From positions 69,308,674 through 69,372,673 of the forward strand of contig CM026426.1 in NCBI GenBank assembly GCA_014871385.1: DNA of 64,000 nucleotides. Reading direction: 5' to 3'. This document shows positions 59,500 to 64,000 of the stretch, piece after piece. Within the stretch, counting starts at the first letter, position 1; every line of letters starts with the position of its first letter. A program made the translations under genes and the position numbers. A model generated the notes under the pieces. That model did not search any database, had not been told where the DNA came from, and was given only the letters and a program-made list of their open reading frames with translations. Source of the stretch: Ceratodon purpureus. Its lineage: Eukaryota; Streptophyta; Bryopsida; Pseudoditrichales; Ditrichaceae.

Positions 59500-61360
59500 G
59501 AGATTCTGGCATTAATGCTGGTCGTTCCCTGTCTTTTGGGTGTGAGCGGTGTGTCTAGCCAAAAACACTGATTGTGTAGAAATCAGATCCGGGTTGCAAA
59601 TGGCTCGTGTTGAGTTTGACAAGGGTGACGGTGTCCCGTGTATAGGTGTGAACTCCAGCTGCGGGTTCCTTGAGGGTGATCTTGGCAAATTTCTCCGTTC
59701 CAAGTGGATGACACCTTGGTTAAACATGTCCAATCCTTTCCGAATCGGAATGCCTTAAAGGTTTTCCTAGGTTTCCGGCAGAGGATCTCTTACTATTAGG
59801 CGCCCATGTTCCGGTTGCGTAGGAGACCGGAACGTCGACAAGATCGGAGACTAGACTGGTGGAACTGGGACCGGAAGCACCTCTTGTGCTCGCTCGTCCA
59901 AAATCTCCTGCACTTCTTGATTTCCCGAAGGAACATTCAGACTTGGAGTCCTTTCCATCCTTGGCTCAAGGCTCGCTACCAAATCCCTCATGTTCAACTA
60001 GGTTTTTTCCATCACAAGTGTTCGGTCATGCATGAACTAGATGATCATCCTCTAGGTGGAATCCGGTTGGCGACCTAGAACCCACTGGTAAACGGCACAA
60101 TGGTTAGCAACGTTAACCGACAGCGTTAGGGTATCCTTTATCTCCACCACCCTACGTACAATTGACACGACCCGATCTTGGTCCTCCTGAAAGTCCACTC
60201 GGACGGTAATGAGCTCATATTGGAGCTAGTTCACTTGGTCCTTCATGAATACAAATTGCTCTTCATATGCGTTGCTCTCGTCAACATATCCCGGAAGCTC
60301 TTGAGCTAGGCGAGACACTCCTCGAGCCGGTTGGACCTTGGAACTGCCATTACCTCCTAGACCTACATTCCTTCTCCATGAGCTCCCTTTGGTATTTTGC
60401 GTATTGGGTCATCTCTCTGGCTAAGTTAGCCATGTCCATGCAAGCATCTTCGGTATGTTCTGGAGGTCCAATTGGCTTGAGGGCCTTCATAGCTGACGTA
60501 CGTTTCGCCGGAGTCTTGGATGGCTGACTTACCAGCAGTTTAGGTCTGCTCTTCTTGGACGGTTGCGATGACGATTCCTCCTGAACGTCATCCAAAGTTG
60601 TAGAGGCTCCAAATCTGCACCTCCATGAACTTCTCAAGGTCCTTTGATAGGTTGTAGCTATCCGTCTTTTCCGTCGTCAGCAGATTATTATTACGGTATA
60701 GGTGTATGAGGAAGGTTGGTAGGCAGGTGCCGGACTTCTTTACCTTCTTGAGCTTTTGAACCTCCCGGTTGATTATTGACTTCATCATTACTCCCCAATC
60801 GACCTTGATCCATTTGTTCATGGCCCTAATGAAGGTGGATGCTCACTTGGTCGTCATCCCTTTGGGCTTCTTCAGATGGAAAATTGGATTTAGAAATTCG
60901 ATGACTAACCGGGTGTCACCATCCTCGATGTCATCCAACGTCCAACCTTCCTTAGCATTGCCCTATTTTTGATGACTCCAGTGAAGAATTCCTCTCGGTT
61001 CTCCAGCGTCAAGATTTCGCTTGGCGTAAGGCCATATGTATCTCTCCAAACTTGCACCGTCCACTAGTCCAGAATTGCCCAAAGAGTCTGGTTCCATTGG
61101 TTGACTTTAACCAAGATCTCGTGGGCCGTCTCAGCTTCCGGCCATCTCCATGCTTTCTCCAAGAATAATGAACATTGCATAATATTCAAATACTCCAGGA
61201 GACTTGTCCAGTTGGCCTCGTCCGAAGGTAATAGTGGCATGACCTTTTGTACCTTCAATAGCGGAGCACCTTCCAGCTCCCTCTTCCTCCTACGATTTTC
61301 TGCCATACTATTAATTGTCCTCACGTTCACTCCAGAAACACTTGCACGCATGATCCTCAC
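59500..61360 (-). pseudogene. Gag-like repeat ORF region, broken
   Basis: From 61310 on the minus strand: MAENRRRKRELEGAPLLKVQ, then FLEKAWRWPEAETAHEILVK and WNQTLWAILD, a stop at 61064, then VWRDTYGLTPSEILTLENRE in the same strand and direction. Further on, 60821-60588 reads MMKSIINREVQKLKKVKKSG and CLPTFLIHLYRNNNLLTTEK, and 60637-60350 is Ser/Lys-rich. Near 59900-60000, LVASLEPRMERTPSLNVPSG appears. The order suggests a retroelement gag-like protein or a similar repeat family, with several stops. No protease, reverse transcriptase or integrase motif was found. Confidence 0.4.
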
Positions 61361-64000
61361 ATAGTCCCTAGTTCACGTGGCATCTATCCTAGTTGTGAGC
61401 ACAACAAATTTAATCCTCTGCACATGATTACTTGAAGCCAAATTTTGATATATTATCTGATGTCAATTGTATAACCATATGTTAAATGTAAATACATGAA
61501 TGTAAGAATAGGGTATAAAAAGAATTACTGCATGTGCTAAAAATAGGGTTTTTGTTGCTTCGGTGTTCTACCATGTGCTTTATAAAAGCTTCTATGAACC
61601 TGCCTTCGGCAATCTTTCCATCGCAAGAAGAGACCTATAATTCTGCCTTTTCTAACAGCGTAGTACCTATTACTCACAAATCTAACAGCTCAATGTTGAG
61701 TTGCCTCTCAATGTTGACAATCTCCACCTCCGCTTTCAACTCCACGAGTGGCAACGTTGCAGCACAGACAACTACTTTGAATTTCTCTCAATCAACCGCT
61801 TGCAGCACTAGGAAACCTTACAGTGAGAAAACCATTTAAAAAACAAACAAATGAGGTTGGAGAATAAACAAGCACATTGCAGCAGCACAATTTTGTGTTG
61901 AACTGTCCAATTATGTGCAAAATTCTTTTTGTGCAAACTTGCAGCTGCCAGCGACAACAAGAATGGGCACAAGAAGAAACGAAGAAAAGGTTCAATTGAT
62001 TCCAAGAACGACGACGCAAGAACACTAATGAGCGACTGATTACCACCAACCCGAATGAAACCCACCCTTGCAATCCGCCCGTTCCATTGCTTTGCCTTCC
62101 CTGTGAAGGGACAAAAGATGCGGTCATTGCTCGACTTACTGCTCATGATATGCACGAGCGATACGTACGTAAACAGCTGCACCATGTTGAAGCTGTCAAA
62201 CTAACGGCAACCGCTACTCAAGTACTCCTGCTATGACCGCCATTACTGCTACTTACCGACACCCTTGATGCCGCGAAGAAAAGCACCAACATAGAAACAA
62301 GATAAACGAAGATCAAGAAGAACGGACTCACCACAACACTCCGCTTGCACAACATCAGGCGCATGCCGTAGCTCTCGCAATGTCAAAATTACAGTATTCT
62401 TTTGTAGATTAGGGTTTAAGATAGCAACCCTAACGGCCGCCGGTCCTTAAACAAACAACATCTCAGACTATTTAGTCTCTCTATTTTTCCTTAATCACTC
62501 TCTTACACAGAGCACATTCCAATACCACCATGCAACACCAACCTCCTGTAGAGCACAAGAGCAAGAAGAAGGATGATGAAGATCAACGCAATCCTTAGAA
62601 AGGAAATCGCTAAGAGGATTTGCAACCAATTACGGGTCTACTTGCGGTATGAAGATGAATTCTGCAATACTTATAGTTGTGCATGGAGAACAGGTCCACT
62701 TGCGGTATGTGAGACTTTTGGCATTAATCTACGTGGGATTAAGGTTAACACCGATATTGCGTGGCTACAATAATCCAACATTTCTCAACACATGAGACAC
62801 CTTAACCTGTGACAATGTAAATTAAATGCAAATTTAAACAATATTTCATTTTCAACAATGTAGTGTTCCTTTGCAGAATCAGGTTATCACCCTAGTTTAT
62901 CTCGTGCACACTGTTAACTATCAATCAATGGCATAACCTTCTGCAATGCCATTTGCTATTGCTAAATAAGCAATAGGGAATGTGATACATAGTATGTCCA
63001 ACTCTCCAAAAGTCTATATTTGGAATTGGTATACAAAGCTAATTAAGGTGGTCACCTTAAAATCACGATTGCAATCCATACCTATTTATCTCAATTACAA
63101 TTGCTACTTGATGAACGTCTTGCTGAATTTGTACTTCATTTTAATATTTTTTGTCGTTTTAAGGTGGCCACCTTAATTGTGTCCACCTTGATGTATAATT
63201 GATTGAGTTCCCCACGTATTAAAATTACGCTTATAAGTAAGTATCCAAAGGCAGTTTGTTTTATAAATATGTAAGGGTTCTTAAATGCCTCAGTAGAAAT
63301 TTGTGTAGACGTTATGTTCATTTAGTCTTTGCAAACATGTCTTTTTAGTGGTATAGTTGACTATTGCGGCGTACTGATGTTGCCTTCGATTGAATGTAAA
63401 CACTGACGTCGGCCTTAAAATTCCTACGAGCATCGGACTTTCTAAAAAGAGGATGTGTTGGATCAATTTCAAGCAGAGAATATCCTCCAAGAATATCAAT
63501 TTTACAAACCTGCTTAACAGTATTAGTGACTGCACCTTAAATTGATAACAACAATATGATCCACAAAAAATTGCTACTGTAAATATCACACCACAGCTTG
63601 ATGAGTCTACTTCACTGCATAGTACTGCACCGAGACTCAATGATTCCATTCCATACAAATGTGCCTCCCAACGTCCGAGTCGCTAAGCTACCCTTTCCAC
63701 AGTTTCCTCGACTATAAACTTCCACTTTTCCGATGTGGCCTAGAATCCTCGAAGTCTCTAAAGTATGCATGATATTTCTGCATTGTCATAGAATACTTGA
63801 TTCATGGGATTCAGTGGCACCCGTAGTTTTGCTACGATCAGATCAACGACCAAGTTGTCAGGCAGGTAGCCATTAAGGGGCATGGAAAAGGAGGCTATGG
63901 AAGTGGATGGGATGCAATCTATCTTGAAACTGCTTATGTAGAAGATAGATAGACAAGCACTAAAGTCTCTGCAAGATTCTGTGATTGATGCATCTTGATC
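61361..64000. other. No supported gene; palindrome copies at 63.0-63.2 kb
   Basis: Short frames on both strands without motifs. A plus-strand ATG near 62573 opens 66 codons only. The region ends in AT-rich sequence. Confidence 0.45.
63040..63193. repeat. Palindrome family, third cluster (best-kept copies)
   Basis: 63040-63064 (AATTAAGGTGGTCACCTTAA) and 63156-63193 (TTTTAAGGTGGCCACCTTAA followed by GTCCACCTTGATG). Partial copies lie near 62735 and 62793. These are the most complete palindromes in the window. Confidence 0.75.

Overview
The window is nuclear DNA from a land plant. A bryophyte such as a moss is my best guess (moderate confidence), for three reasons. There is a spliced gene for a chloroplast-type DUF399 (ChaN/Tiki-like) RETICULATA-RELATED protein. 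There is a DUF4283-type plant LINE. There are also several repeat-borne protein families that I associate from memory with mosses and charophyte algae. Most of the window is mobile DNA or its remains, separated by AT-rich sequence without genes.

Left end (1-19.3 kb): a decayed Mutator-like (MULE) transposase on the minus strand (1-2.1 kb), then an array of degenerate ~45-60 bp repeats (2.2-2.9 kb), then the centrepiece, a 13.6-kb multi-gene MULE (3610-17190). Its 200-bp terminal inverted repeats differ at one position. One plus-strand gene (four exons, about 1460 aa) joins an N-terminal C2HC-type finger to a C-terminal Ulp1/C48 SUMO-protease-like domain. A minus-strand gene encodes the DDE transposase with a SWIM finger. 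Two small minus-strand ORFs lie between them, each with its own TATA-like box, and one has a strong membrane segment. A TGTGACACTG-like motif recurs about 25 times through the element, including inside coding exons. The element seems to be nested in a LINE ORF1 relic (17.2-19.3 kb, minus).

19.9-22.2 kb: the only ordinary host gene I recognise, a DUF399/RER5/6-like gene. It is cut off at an exon border and followed at once by the C-terminal end of a B3 DNA-binding domain. 22.2-32.6 kb is AT-rich with no gene I can defend, apart from two weak ORFs near 29.6-30.4 kb and a hairpin repeat at 25.9 kb.

32.7-43.2 kb: GC-richer repeat-derived sequence. It holds a broken multi-exon minus-strand gene (33-36.3 kb), a small F-box-like ORF (37.5 kb), a 177-aa hypothetical ORF (39.9 kb), an ORF made of a 281-bp tandem duplication (41.2-41.85 kb), and several duplicated or degenerate tandem repeats.

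43.2-64 kb: a broken minus-strand gene (43.9-47.1 kb), a long AT-rich stretch, a broken integrase-associated transposon gene (56.5-58.1 kb, plus), and a gag-like repeat ORF region (59.5-61.4 kb, minus). A near-perfect ~20-bp palindrome (AATTAAGGTGGTCACCTTAA type) recurs at least 14 times between 43.5 and 63.2 kb, mostly inside or beside these broken genes. I saw no rRNA, convincing tRNA or CRISPR array.
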